Source of the DNA: Evansella caseinilytica
GTDB taxonomy: Bacteria > Bacillota > Bacilli > Bacillales > Salisediminibacteriaceae
Assembly: GCF_900107275.1 (NCBI RefSeq)
Contig: NZ_FNPI01000006.1
Coordinates: 1-64,000 of the forward strand
Reading direction: 5' to 3'
DNA length: 64,000 nucleotides
In this document: in pieces, positions 1 to 8,112 of the stretch
Layout of the letters: each line of letters begins with the position of its first letter
Numbering within the stretch: position 1 is the first letter of the stretch
Position numbers and translations under genes: made by a program
Notes under the pieces: model-generated
Databases searched by the model: none
Told to the model about the DNA's origin: nothing
What the model saw: the letters and a program-made list of their open reading frames with translations, nothing else

Positions 1-67
1 ATTCCCTTTTTTCATAAGCTAACAAAACTTCATGTTTAAATGCTTCCGAAAACTTACTATTTGGCAT
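1..67 (-). pseudogene. N-terminus of an IS3-like transposase, cut by the window edge
   Basis: Read on the minus strand, the first 67 bases encode a protein starting MPNSKFSEAFKHEVLL and continuing AYEKRE before the window ends. The same start and upstream region recur at 30909-31087. The sequence resembles the first helix of IS3-type OrfA proteins (S-x-x-F-K-x-x-V). The rest lies outside the window, so whether this copy is intact cannot be told; family placement is inference. Confidence 0.6.
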
Positions 68-146
68 AGAAAATACTCCCCCAAAGTAAACAGATTTTTA
101 TTTTTTAATCTGTCTACCTTTAGGGGAGCATATCACATTTTTGGTC
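64..146 (-). mobile_element. IS end and leader hairpin upstream of the cut transposase
   Basis: This stretch matches the reverse complement of 30909-30981 almost base for base. It contains a long imperfect inverted repeat, CTCCCC(t)AAAGGTAGACAGAT paired with ATCTGTTTACTTTGGGGGAG, just upstream of the transposase start. The homology ends near 146 (TGTGATATGCTCCCC), which I take as the terminus of the element. The two copies face each other in inverted orientation about 30.8 kb apart. Confidence 0.6.
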
Positions 147-341
147 AGTTTTTTCTATTATGGAGGATGTTTAAAGAGTTCGGGAAACATTGCCCGCGAG
201 CATCTTCGTTACGGTGTCTCTCTATTGCCCCCGCCAGCTGCCACTGAAACTTTTTGTCGCTAATAAGCGCTTTTTGAGCAAGCTCTATACGATTTATTTG
301 GCGGAAGAAATTCTACCATGTAGTTTTGAGGAGTTGTTAAG

Positions 342-382
342 TAGGTCCTAGCAACTATATTTGTTTTGTCGGCTAGGAACTA
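342..382. repeat. inverted repeat upstream of tetR
   Basis: TAGGTCCTAGC at 342-352 pairs with GCTAGGAACTA at 372-382 with one mismatch and a 19-base loop. No gene ends nearby inside the window, so it may be the terminator of a lost gene or part of an old mobile element. Confidence 0.4.
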
Positions 383-412
383 AGAATCAACTTTCAATAT
401 TTGGTAGAATCA

Positions 413-430
413 TTAGTACGATCGTGCTAA
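413..430. promoter_or_regulatory. candidate operator of the TetR regulator
   Basis: TTAGTACGATCGTGCTAA is an 18-bp near-palindrome centred on CGATCG, about 50 bp upstream of the tetR start. It overlaps an A/T-rich TAAAAT that could be the -10 box. TetR repressors usually bind such palindromes in their own promoters; the assignment is inferred from position. Confidence 0.45.
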
Positions 431-480
431 AATGTAATTAGATTTAAAAAATAGAATTACATACCAAATGAGGGAATTGA

Positions 481-1077
481 ATGTCAAGCAGAATAATTGA
501 TAAGGATATGAACCGTAAACAGTCGCTCATTGAGAGGGCAGTTGACTATATTTTTAAGCACGGATATACGAATGCCACGGTTGGAAATATAGCGAAGCAT
601 GCTGGCGTGAGCAAAGGGATTATCACCTATTATTTTCCTAAGAAAAACGACATGATGGATGAAATAGTCGATGATTTGTACGCGAAAGGTGCCGATTTTA
701 TGTCGGTTTATTGGAAGGAGGACGATCCCGCGCCGAAAATGCTGGAGGATTACATTCGTTCCTCCTTGCACTTTGCGATGTTCAATAAAAAGCAAGTGAA
801 CGTCGTTACACAAATTTTTTCAAATTGCCGCAATGAGGACGGACGATTACGGTATGAAAATGTAGAACCTATGTATGAACCATTCATTCATCTATTTCAA
901 AAAGGCCAGAAAGATCATGATTTTTGGGGTTTTTCACCAAAATTGATGGCGATGATTTTACGATGGGTGACAGACCATATGGCAATTTATCTGACAAAGA
1001 AAGAAAAGTCGAGCAGCTTGGAACAAGAGATAGACGAGGTTGTACGTTTATTTTTAAAAGCAACGGAAAACGATTGA
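481..1077 (+). CDS. TetR/AcrR-family transcriptional regulator
   Basis: A 198-residue protein of normal TetR length. Residues about 13-60 form the helix-turn-helix domain, with the typical series TVGNIAKHAGVSKGIITYYF. The rest would be the ligand-binding dimerisation domain, whose ligand cannot be read from the sequence. The start follows GAGGG 7 bases upstream. The DUF418 membrane protein gene begins 26 bp after the stop, so the two form an operon, and the palindrome at 413-430 is a plausible autoregulatory site. Known TetR proteins paired with a membrane protein usually repress it until an effector binds; that role is inference here. Confidence 0.9.
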   Translation: MSSRIIDKDMNRKQSLIERAVDYIFKHGYTNATVGNIAKHAGVSKGIITYYFPKKNDMMDEIVDDLYAKGADFMSVYWKEDDPAPKMLEDYIRSSLHFAMFNKKQVNVVTQIFSNCRNEDGRLRYENVEPMYEPFIHLFQKGQKDHDFWGFSPKLMAMILRWVTDHMAIYLTKKEKSSSLEQEIDEVVRLFLKATEND

Positions 1078-1103
1078 TTAAAAAAGTGGAAGGAGTTTGA
1101 TTT

Positions 1104-2333
1104 ATGAAGGATAGGAAGAATTGGAACCAACCAACGACTGACCGTAATGGAAGTTCAAATGGAACTGTTTTACCAAACCAGCGCTTAGTGGCACCGGACT
1201 TAGCTCGCGGATTTATGCTTCTGCTTATTGTCCTTACCCATGCTCCGCTGCTGCTATTCGGCTTTCCCGACGTTGGGATCATGAGTCGTCCGGAAGCAGT
1301 CACGAACCTTGACAGAGTGATTAACTTTATCGCCCACTTATTCGTCGACAATCGTGCCCGACCTATGTTTGCCGTCTTGTTCGGCTTTGGTCTTGCCATG
1401 ATCTTAGAACGACAGCTTGCTTCAGGGAATACGGAAAAAAAAGCGAAACAATTGTTATACCGTCGGGCTTGGCTCTTAGTCCTTTTTGGATTTGTCAATT
1501 CAGTAATAATTGGTGGACAGGATATTCTTGCGATTTATGGGGTTGGTGGACTAATGATTGGAGGGCTGTTGTTCCGGTCGAACCGAGTGTTGGAGAAAAC
1601 GATCTTTTGGATGACCTTGTTCTTTCTTGTCATCATGCCGTTTGTATGGATTGGCTTTGCCTACTCAGGCGGAATCAGTCATTTCCCATCGGCGACGGAT
1701 CGGTACGTCGATATCCTGCTCGATAGACTGAGTTCCTTTCCTTTCATCCCAATAAGCCATTTCATCATTCCGGTTTTGCTGCCGATAGTTGTTGGGGTGT
1801 GGATGGCACGTAAAAACCTGTTGACGAAGGCGCAACTTTATCGTAATCAACTGCGGCGCATCGCGGTTGTTGGTATAGCAATCGCAGTTGTCGGTGGTCT
1901 CCCTCTCGCAATTGTTGGCGCACTATCGTTAGAACTAAGTCCAACTGTCACCGGCTTGGTTCAAGCGGTCCATATTATGACTGGTATCGCTGGCGGTTGT
2001 GCGTATGCGGCGTTATTCGGACTGCTTGGTATAAAGCTTAAATGTTCGACGCTGGCCATTCGGGCTTTAGTAGCGTTAGGGAAGCGGTCGCTTACCTTTT
2101 ATGTCTTCAATGAAGCAATGTTAGTTGTTCTTCTGTCTCCGGTGGCGTTAGGTCTGGGGGGACGGCTGAATAGCACAGGAGCGGCAGTCGTTGCAATTCT
2201 CGTCTGGCTAATTGCGGTTGGATTTGCATTTTTGTTGGAGAAGATGAACATGCGCGGTCCACTCGAAGTTTTATTTCGTTGGCTATTGAATCGAAAAGCG
2301 ACAACGGGAAGATTAGCAGAAAAACAGGCTTGA
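1104..2333 (+). CDS. DUF418-family polytopic membrane protein
   Basis: 409 residues, with the YeiB/DUF418 layout: an N-terminal segment LARGFMLLLIVLTHAP, then about ten hydrophobic helices, and the conserved C-terminal block with GKRSLTFYVFNEAML and a long helix ending near residue 390. The family is widespread in Bacillus and is proposed to transport something or modify the envelope, but no biochemical function is established. It sits 26 bp behind tetR, with AAGGAG upstream of the ATG, so the TetR protein probably controls it. A second DUF418 protein is encoded at 33286-34473; the two are clearly divergent. Confidence 0.85.
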   Translation: MKDRKNWNQPTTDRNGSSNGTVLPNQRLVAPDLARGFMLLLIVLTHAPLLLFGFPDVGIMSRPEAVTNLDRVINFIAHLFVDNRARPMFAVLFGFGLAMILERQLASGNTEKKAKQLLYRRAWLLVLFGFVNSVIIGGQDILAIYGVGGLMIGGLLFRSNRVLEKTIFWMTLFFLVIMPFVWIGFAYSGGISHFPSATDRYVDILLDRLSSFPFIPISHFIIPVLLPIVVGVWMARKNLLTKAQLYRNQLRRIAVVGIAIAVVGGLPLAIVGALSLELSPTVTGLVQAVHIMTGIAGGCAYAALFGLLGIKLKCSTLAIRALVALGKRSLTFYVFNEAMLVVLLSPVALGLGGRLNSTGAAVVAILVWLIAVGFAFLLEKMNMRGPLEVLFRWLLNRKATTGRLAEKQA

Positions 2334-2626
2334 TTTGTTTCTGAATGCTCTTTTTAAAAAAGAATTATTGGCCCGGAAACCAAGTGGAAGCTAGATTTAC
2401 AGGCCTATAGCAACAAAGTCTACGAAAAGAGCTATTTTGAAGTATTGTTGCTTCCGTTCAAGTCGTTAATATAGCCATTGACCATCAGCGGTCTTATTAA
2501 TTTCAGAAAAATAAGGAGAAAGAAATTGAAAGAGATAAATCAACAGGGAGCTTCCTGCAAGTAAATAAGCATGACTAAAACTTAGTATTGGATCATTTCT
2601 TGATAGTCTGTTTTCGACGAAGAACT
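2334..2626. other. intergenic, no gene seen
   Basis: This stretch separates the DUF418 gene from the CRISPR leader. It shows no frame with a ribosome binding site and no strong hairpin. A short minus-strand frame here runs across the leader and is not convincing. Confidence 0.5.
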
Positions 2627-2797
2627 GTGGTGCGAACCCCAAGCGCACATCAAATCCCTTGAAGGTTCGCACCTGTTGATACGACTAGGTTTCTAAGGAT
2701 ATGTATAGCGAAAAATGCCAAATTGTAGTAATCTAAAAACAAGTTCGCACTTTTGCCCTCCGGAACCCTTGAGGGGCAAGGCCCCAAACCAGGCGCC
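2627..2797 (+). promoter_or_regulatory. CRISPR leader 1 (171 bp)
   Basis: This 171-bp stretch ends immediately before the first repeat of array 1. It aligns without obvious gaps to 6280-6450 before array 2. Shared blocks include GTGGTGCGAACCCCAAGCGC, GTATAGCGAAAAATG and TTGTAGTAATCTAAAAACA. Leaders promote array transcription and direct spacer insertion in known systems. The similarity of the two leaders shows direct kinship of the two loci. Confidence 0.8.
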
Positions 2798-2895
2798 GTC
2801 GCACTCTTCATGAGTGCGTGGATTGAAATAAGTCAGTGCGTCCACAGTGCGTATTATAACGGAGTCGCACTCTTCATGAGTGCGTGGATTGAAAA
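2798..2895 (+). CRISPR. type I-C CRISPR array 1: two repeats, one spacer
   Basis: Two 32-bp repeats (2798-2829 and 2864-2895) begin GTCGCACTCTTCATGA and end GTGCGTGGATTGAAAT. They flank one 34-bp spacer (2830-2863). The repeat is the I-C type known from Bacillus, with the ATTGAAA 3' handle. The last base of the second repeat is A rather than T. Repeat position 11 is T here but A in array 2. No cas gene lies within the window on either side, so any processing must use Cas proteins encoded elsewhere. Confidence 0.9.
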
Positions 2896-2916
2896 AATCA
2901 TCGTGTCATAATGGAA

Positions 2917-3047
2917 TGTCTCGAAAGCGTCGGATTCGGGCGGGAAGAGAACTGAAAGAGCTGAGAAGTGTCCCGAAAGTGCAGGATTCGGGACAGAAGG
3001 AGAGCGTTGGAACTGGCTAGTGTCTCGAAAGTCCCAGGTTCGGGACA
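2917..3047. repeat. three palindromic repeats spaced exactly 52 bp
   Basis: Units start at 2917, 2969 and 3021. Each is about 27 bp: TGTC(C/T)CGAAAG, a variable centre, then (A/G)(A/T)TTCGGG and usually ACA. Units 2 and 3 are imperfect palindromes (TGTCCCGAA...TTCGGGACA); unit 1 has a diverged right end. The 25-bp gaps share only scattered G/A-rich words. They begin about 22 bp after the last CRISPR repeat and do not resemble it. Confidence 0.75.
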
Positions 3048-3318
3048 GGTGAAACAGCAAACGAGTCAAGTCCAGATTAATGTGTAAAAGTGTAGTTACA
3101 ATGATATCAACGGCAAAAGCACAAACTAAGTAAAGTGATCTGCATGTATTTCGGCTTTATATGGAGAGGCGGGTATGAGAGCCTGGTATGGTTAGCCAGG
3201 ATGGGTGTCCCGCAAGCTCCTTTTGAGACATCTCCATCATGGCTTGTGAAGTAATGATGTCAGCTCTTCAGAAGTAGTCGCACTCCAAACAAGTCATGGA
3301 CTTTGGGAGTTGAACCCG
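3048..3318. other. intergenic, no gene seen
   Basis: This region contains a small stem CCTGG-TATGGTTAG-CCAGG near 3182 and the words GGGTGTCCCGC and TTTTGAGACATC, which look like worn insertion-sequence or repeat ends. No open frame with a ribosome binding site was found. Confidence 0.4.
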
Positions 3319-4197
3319 CTATTTGTTTACGGAAAACTCCTGCTTTGCCACATGTAAAAATGCTTTTACCGCCGGCGAGGCTTCCGATAATGACGGGCAG
3401 GCTAAAGCAATGTAACGCCAGCTTGAGAGCTCAAGATATCCGATTTCAATCTCTGCCTGCGTTTTTAAAAATAGCTCCGGCCCAATCGTAATTCCCAAGC
3501 CTTCCTTTACCATATTGGCAATCGTGTTACAATCGTGTACTTCAAATCGCGTACAGGGGCTGGCTTTCGCCTGGCGAAAAATATCTTCCACATGCTGTTG
3601 ATACATCCCTTTTGGCATGATAAAAGGCTCGTTTTTAATATCGTCGATCCCAATGAGCGGTTGTTTATGTAGCTTGTGATTCGGTGAAAAGCCAACAACC
3701 ATTTCATCCCTTGTTAAAGGAACGGTATAGTAGGGGAGATCCGCTTCTGATTGAACGATAAATCCCACATCAATAACCCCCGTGTCAAGCCATTCCATGA
3801 TTTCTTCATAGCTTCCTTCAAAAAAAGAGAACGCAATCTTTGGGTGTTTTTTCTGAAATTTCGCGAGAATTTTCGGCAAGAGACAGGAGGAGGCGCTCGC
3901 AAATGTGCCTGTTCGAATGGTGCCTCTTTCCAGGTTGGCAGCCAATGCCAGCTCCTGATTGATTTTTTCCATGCGATTTAAAATTTCTCGGATATGAACA
4001 AGGGTGTTTTGGCCGATTTCTGTTAAGAGAAGGCCTTTTCGACGGTCGCGTATTAGCAGCTTGGTGCCCCATTCGGTCTCAAGACTTGCGATTGCATGAC
4101 TAACGGCAGACTGTGTCATATTTAGCTCTTCGGCTGCTTTTGTGAAACTCCCGAGATCCACTACTTTCGTAAAAACCTCAAAGCGGGCAATGGTCAT
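3319..4197 (-). CDS. LysR-family transcriptional regulator
   Basis: 292 residues from the ATG at 4197, a normal LysR length. The winged helix-turn-helix lies at about residues 3-62 (FEVFTKVVDLGSFTKAAEEL, then NMTQSAVSHAIASLE). The rest is the periplasmic-binding-like effector domain. An upstream in-frame ATG at 4302 would add 35 residues overlapping the MFS gene, so I prefer 4197, with AAAGGAG about 14 bases upstream. It is divergent from the MFS exporter gene at 4301, and their shared 103-bp region is the likely binding site. Probable role: effector-dependent control of that exporter. Confidence 0.9.
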   Translation of the reverse strand: MTIARFEVFTKVVDLGSFTKAAEELNMTQSAVSHAIASLETEWGTKLLIRDRRKGLLLTEIGQNTLVHIREILNRMEKINQELALAANLERGTIRTGTFASASSCLLPKILAKFQKKHPKIAFSFFEGSYEEIMEWLDTGVIDVGFIVQSEADLPYYTVPLTRDEMVVGFSPNHKLHKQPLIGIDDIKNEPFIMPKGMYQQHVEDIFRQAKASPCTRFEVHDCNTIANMVKEGLGITIGPELFLKTQAEIEIGYLELSSWRYIALACPSLSEASPAVKAFLHVAKQEFSVNK

Positions 4198-4300
4198 GAG
4201 TAAATGCTCATCTCCTTTATGAAAAACATCAATTTTACTTATGGTATCACAGCTTCTAAGATAGGAACAAGGAATCTTATTGAATGAGGAGAGGTAAAAC

Positions 4301-5476
4301 ATGAATCGCGTGACGATCTATTTATTAGCATTCGGTGCATTTGTTACGGGAACGGCAGAATTTGTCGTATCAGGAATATTAGAAATAATTGCGGATGATT
4401 TAGATGTATCCATTTCATTAGCAGGTCAGCTTATCACTATGTATTCGCTGTCGTATGCATTGGGGGCGCTCGTGCTGGTGATGTTGACGGCAACGTTTGA
4501 GCGAAAGAAGGTGTTGCTCTTTTCGCTGGCGATTTTCATTGCCGGAAATGTGATTGCTTTTTTTAGTTCCACGTATCTTTTCCTGCTGGTATCGCGGATC
4601 GTGATGGCCATGAGTGGTGGTTTATACATAGTGGTTGCCACGAATTATGCCGCACAACTGGCTAGCCCGGAAAAACGAGGCAGTGCTATGGCAACAGTGA
4701 TTACAGGATTCACCGTTTCTTTAGTATTAGGCGTCCCTGTTGGAACATTCGTTTCCGCTTTTATTGATTGGCGCTATGTCTATCTGTTTATTGCGCTGGT
4801 GACGGTTGTGAACCTGTACTTCCTTTATTTGCGGGTGCCAAAAATGAAAGGAAATCCTGCTACTCCGTTAAGGCAGCAGTTGCTTATTTTGAAAGATAGA
4901 AAACTAGTTAGTGGACTTATGACGACCATTTTTTGGATTTTGGGCTATACAATGGTCTTTGCTTACATTGCACCATTTTTAAGCGAAGGTGCGGGTTTTT
5001 CCATCGAAAAAATTAGTACCGCGTTATTTGTCCTTGGTGTTTTTGCCTTTATTGGCTCGCGCTTCGGCGGGTTTGCTGTGGACAAATGGGGACCGAAACG
5101 AACGATCATCATCAGTTTGCTTCTCCATGCGGCGGCATTATTTCTGTTAACCTTCACCATTCAGTCAACGGTTGCTGTCTTGATCACAATGATGATGTGG
5201 GGAGTGGCGGCTTGGACGACAACGCCGGCGAAGCAATTTTATCTTATTTCCCTGAAACCGGGTTCTTCTGAAATCGTGCTTAGCTTTAATACCGCGTTAA
5301 TGAATGTTGGTATGACGATTGGCGCGGGTCTCGGTGGAGTCATCATACAATACACGTCGATTTTACACATCAGCTGGATAAGTGGATTTATGGTCCTTCT
5401 TGCATTAGGAGCGATTCTGTTCTCATTTCAAGCGAATGAGCAGAGAGTGAAAACAGAGGGAAAAATCAGCTGTTGA
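4301..5476 (+). CDS. MFS efflux transporter, DHA1/AraJ-like
   Basis: 391 residues with twelve predicted membrane helices. The start LLAFGAFVTGTAEFVVSG is typical of DHA1 drug or sugar efflux pumps of the AraJ/YdhP/PbuE type. The loop after helix 2 carries FERKKVLLFSLAIF, and helices 4-5 carry AMATVITGFTVSLVLGVPVG, the antiporter motif C region. GAGGAG lies 7 bases before the ATG. Known relatives export purines, sugars or antibiotics by proton antiport; the substrate here cannot be told. Control by the divergent LysR protein is inferred. Confidence 0.88.
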   Translation: MNRVTIYLLAFGAFVTGTAEFVVSGILEIIADDLDVSISLAGQLITMYSLSYALGALVLVMLTATFERKKVLLFSLAIFIAGNVIAFFSSTYLFLLVSRIVMAMSGGLYIVVATNYAAQLASPEKRGSAMATVITGFTVSLVLGVPVGTFVSAFIDWRYVYLFIALVTVVNLYFLYLRVPKMKGNPATPLRQQLLILKDRKLVSGLMTTIFWILGYTMVFAYIAPFLSEGAGFSIEKISTALFVLGVFAFIGSRFGGFAVDKWGPKRTIIISLLLHAAALFLLTFTIQSTVAVLITMMMWGVAAWTTTPAKQFYLISLKPGSSEIVLSFNTALMNVGMTIGAGLGGVIIQYTSILHISWISGFMVLLALGAILFSFQANEQRVKTEGKISC

Positions 5477-5637
5477 AATCTAGATAAGAAGAAAATTGGA
5501 TTGCTTTATTCATTCGCGGATGATATCGGAGGATATGCAAGTTTTCATAGAAATTCATAAAACCGCGCATTCTGTTGGAGGGAATCATCAAATCGCGGTA
5601 CGATTAATATAGATCAATGGAAAGGGAGAGTGATCCA

Positions 5638-6114
5638 ATGAGCAAGTACCTTGTTGAGCAGTTAAAGGTTGTCCGGAATCAGATGATTGAATATGTACAA
5701 ACAATTCCTCAAGAGCAATGGGAGGTGATTCCCGCAGGGCTAAACAACAACACTAAGTGGAATGTGGGGCATATGTACATTATTTCAGAACGGCTGGCGT
5801 TTCAACTGCCCGGTGAAAAAATTCATATACCGGAGCATTTCCCGGAGTTATTTAATCCGCGGACCTCTCCAGAGAACTGGCATGTTGAACCGCCTGCGAA
5901 AGATGAATTAATCGGCTTATTAAAAGAACAGGCGATAAGGTTGGAAGCATTATTAGCCAAAATCGAAGAGCCGCTGAAGAAGCCTTATCAAACGTCGACG
6001 GGGTTTAAAATGGCAACGGTGGCTGAATGCTTAAGCTTTAATCTCTTTCATGAAGGAATGCATTTTGCTGCAATCAAAAACATTAAGCAACTACTGGCGG
6101 CTGCTGAATCATAG
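5638..6114 (+). CDS. DinB-superfamily (DinB_2-like) protein
   Basis: 158 residues from the ATG at 5638, which has GGGAGAG 8 bases upstream; the earlier ATG at 5617 has no such site. The sequence fits the DinB/YfiT four-helix fold: VRNQMIEYVQTIPQEQWEV, then NVGHMYIISERLA, and near the C-terminus NLFHEGMHFAAI. The histidines (NVGH, FHEGMH) are placed where members of the family bind a divalent metal. Family members are metal-dependent transferases acting on thiols or are induced by DNA damage; the substrate is unknown here. It stands alone between the MFS gene and CRISPR leader 2. Confidence 0.82.
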   Translation: MSKYLVEQLKVVRNQMIEYVQTIPQEQWEVIPAGLNNNTKWNVGHMYIISERLAFQLPGEKIHIPEHFPELFNPRTSPENWHVEPPAKDELIGLLKEQAIRLEALLAKIEEPLKKPYQTSTGFKMATVAECLSFNLFHEGMHFAAIKNIKQLLAAAES

Positions 6115-6279
6115 GTTACCAGGGGTTTCGCCAAGTGCCTGGGAAGCGGAAGCCGATTGGAGGGGGATGACCTTTCTTTTGATAAACGGATAGTATCTGG
6201 TCATCAATAGTGGTGCGGGCAAGGAAGAAAAATCGAAGGCGATCGTTGACCGAAGGATTGCTGTTGAAGGTAGATGTCC

Positions 6280-6450
6280 GTGGTGCGAACCCCAAGCGCA
6301 CATCAAATCCCTGGGAGGTTCGCACCTGTTGATATGACTGGGTTTCTGGAGAAATGTATAGCGAAAAATGACAAATTGTAGTAATCTAAAAACAGGTTCG
6401 CACTTTTGCCCTCTTGAAGCCTTGTAGGGCAAGGCTCCGCGTGCGGCGCT
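6280..6450 (+). promoter_or_regulatory. CRISPR leader 2 (171 bp)
   Basis: The same length as leader 1 and highly similar throughout. It lies directly 5' of the first repeat of array 2. Differences are scattered substitutions; the GCGAACCCCAAGCGC, TATAGCGAAAAATG and GTTCGCACTTTTGCCCTC blocks are kept. The good conservation suggests it is still, or was until recently, functional. Confidence 0.8.
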
Positions 6451-7344
6451 GTCGCACTCTACATGAGTGCGTGGATTGAAATTTGTATTTAACGGTGTCG
6501 TTTTATTCCCTTTTCCGTCGCACTCTACATGAGTGCGTGGATTGAAATCGTTATGTCATCAACCAACTCACTTGCAAGCTTGTCGCACTCTACATGAGTG
6601 CGTGGATTGAAATTAGGACGTCCTGTGTGCCGCCTGCTGGGATGTTGTCGCACTCTACATGAGTGCGTGGATTGAAATGCTTTCAGGTGCTCGAAAGCTT
6701 TATTAATGTCTGTCGCACTCTACATGAGTGCGTGGATTGAAATCGTTGGAAAATGTGCAATAAATTCTGGTTCTAGGTCGCACTCTACATGAGTGCGTGG
6801 ATTGAAATGTAAAATCCTTTGTCGTTCAATTCACGTATGATCATGTCGCACTCTACATGAGTGCGTGGATTGAAATGCACCGTACGCATAGGGGGTGCTT
6901 ATTTAAAAAAGTCGCACTCTACATGAGTGCGTGGATTGAAATTTTTTCTGCCCGGTTTACCCGCACCCCCTACGGTAGTCGCACTCTACATGAGTGCGTG
7001 GATTGAAATCCTCTATCATTTCTGCTTCACCCACCAGCTCGCTTGTCGCACTCTACATGAGTGCGTGGATTGAAATTCGAACTAGAAAAAGAGGTTAATA
7101 AACTAAAAAAGTCGCACTCTACATGAGTGCGTGGATTGAAATTTATCAATGCTGAAACGTTAAAGAATCCATACAGGTCGCACTCTACATGAGTGCGTGG
7201 ATTGAAATCACAACGTAATCAGCCAAGTTTGGCTGCTCAAGCGTCGCACTCTACATGAGTGCGTGGATTGAAATTTTTTAGGCTTAGTTGGGATTAAAAT
7301 CGTTTCAACGTCGCACTCTACATGAGTGCGAATCGAATTGAAAT
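6451..7344 (+). CRISPR. type I-C CRISPR array 2: 14 repeats, 13 spacers
   Basis: Repeats start at 6451, 6517, 6582, 6647, 6712, 6777, 6845, 6911, 6978, 7045, 7111, 7177, 7243 and 7310. The first thirteen are identical 32-mers (GTCGCACTCTACATGA, then GTGCGTGGATTGAAAT). Spacers are 33-36 bp and all different. The last repeat (7310-7344) has AATCGA in place of TGG, making it degenerate, as expected at the leader-distal end. Leader, repeat handle and degenerate end all agree on left-to-right polarity. No cas gene is present in this window. Confidence 0.97.
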
Positions 7345-7368
7345 GCGCCATGAAGAAAAACGAGACAT

Positions 7369-7397
7369 ACTCCTCATCTAATAAACAGGTGAGGAGT
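7369..7397. terminator. hairpin after the CRISPR array
   Basis: ACTCCTCA at 7369-7376 pairs with TGAGGAGT at 7390-7397, followed by GTTTGTTG. It lies 25 bp after the degenerate last repeat and could end the pre-crRNA transcript. Confidence 0.5.
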
Positions 7398-7474
7398 GTT
7401 TGTTGTCCCGCCGTTCCTGTAGATTTGATGGAATCCCCCTGCTGCAACAGCCTTTTTTTGTATAACTACTTTAC

Positions 7475-7514
7475 CTGTCGTAGTAGTTATGTTACAGTGG
7501 GATTACTACGACAG
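7475..7514. promoter_or_regulatory. inverted repeat, possible PadR operator
   Basis: CTGTCGTAGTA (7475-7485) and TACTACGACAG (7504-7514) are perfect 11-bp arms around an 18-base centre. A second overlapping pair, AACTAC and GTAGTT, shares the left arm. It lies about 270 bp upstream of padR, far for an autorepressor site, so the assignment is weak. A hairpin in RNA is equally possible. Confidence 0.4.
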
Positions 7515-7782
7515 ACGAAGTACGACTATCGCAGTAACATCTCCTCCTTTTTACTGAATCGCAATGGAGGACTGCGCCAGCCGTATCACGATAGACAAAC
7601 ACGACAGCAATGCTTCCCGCACCACTTAAAAAGGCAGTAATTCCGCTAAAGGCACAGGCACTGGCAATGGGAACGCACCAATTACTCGCTTAAAAAAACA
7701 GCACGTTTTCATCTATCCCATTGCATTGAAATGACGAACCCTCTCTAATGCAGTAATCGCCGCGGAAGGAAGGAGAATATGA

Positions 7783-8112
7783 TTGATCAGCAGTGATGTC
7801 ATTCGAGGTTATAATGATACGATTATTCTTTATTTGCTGTTGGAGAACGAGTCCTACGGCTATGAAATATCGAAGAAGATAAAAGAGCTCTCTGGTGAAA
7901 AATACATTATTAAGGAAACAACGCTTTATTCAGCATTCAATCGGCTGCTGAAAAACGGCTATATTGAATCCTTTTATAAGGAGGAAACATTCGGTAAAAG
8001 ACGTACCTACTACAGAATAACCGGTGAAGGAAGGCACTATTATAAGGAAAAATGCAGAGAGTGGGCGCTAACGAAGGAAGTTATCAGTCGATTTGTGAAG
8101 GAGGATTTATAA
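7783..8112 (+). CDS. PadR-family transcriptional regulator
   Basis: 109 residues. The start is TTG at 7783, because TGA lies in frame immediately upstream and AAGGAG precedes it by 8 bases. The PadR winged helix is clear: YNDTIILYLLLENESYGYEI, KETTLYSAFNRLLKNGYIES, GKRRTYYRITGEG. Its length is that of the short PadR class without a long C-terminal domain. It ends at 8112 and the next gene starts at 8113, a tight two-gene operon. PadR regulators next to HAAS/DUF1700-like membrane proteins commonly sense envelope stress or antibiotics; the signal is unknown here. Confidence 0.92.
   Translation: MISSDVIRGYNDTIILYLLLENESYGYEISKKIKELSGEKYIIKETTLYSAFNRLLKNGYIESFYKEETFGKRRTYYRITGEGRHYYKEKCREWALTKEVISRFVKEDL

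Noticed and set aside
3278-3302. GTCGCACTC plus GGA, looking like a worn CRISPR repeat after array 1
   Set aside because: Only the first nine bases and a few later ones match, and the spacing to array 1 is irregular; too weak to call a repeat.
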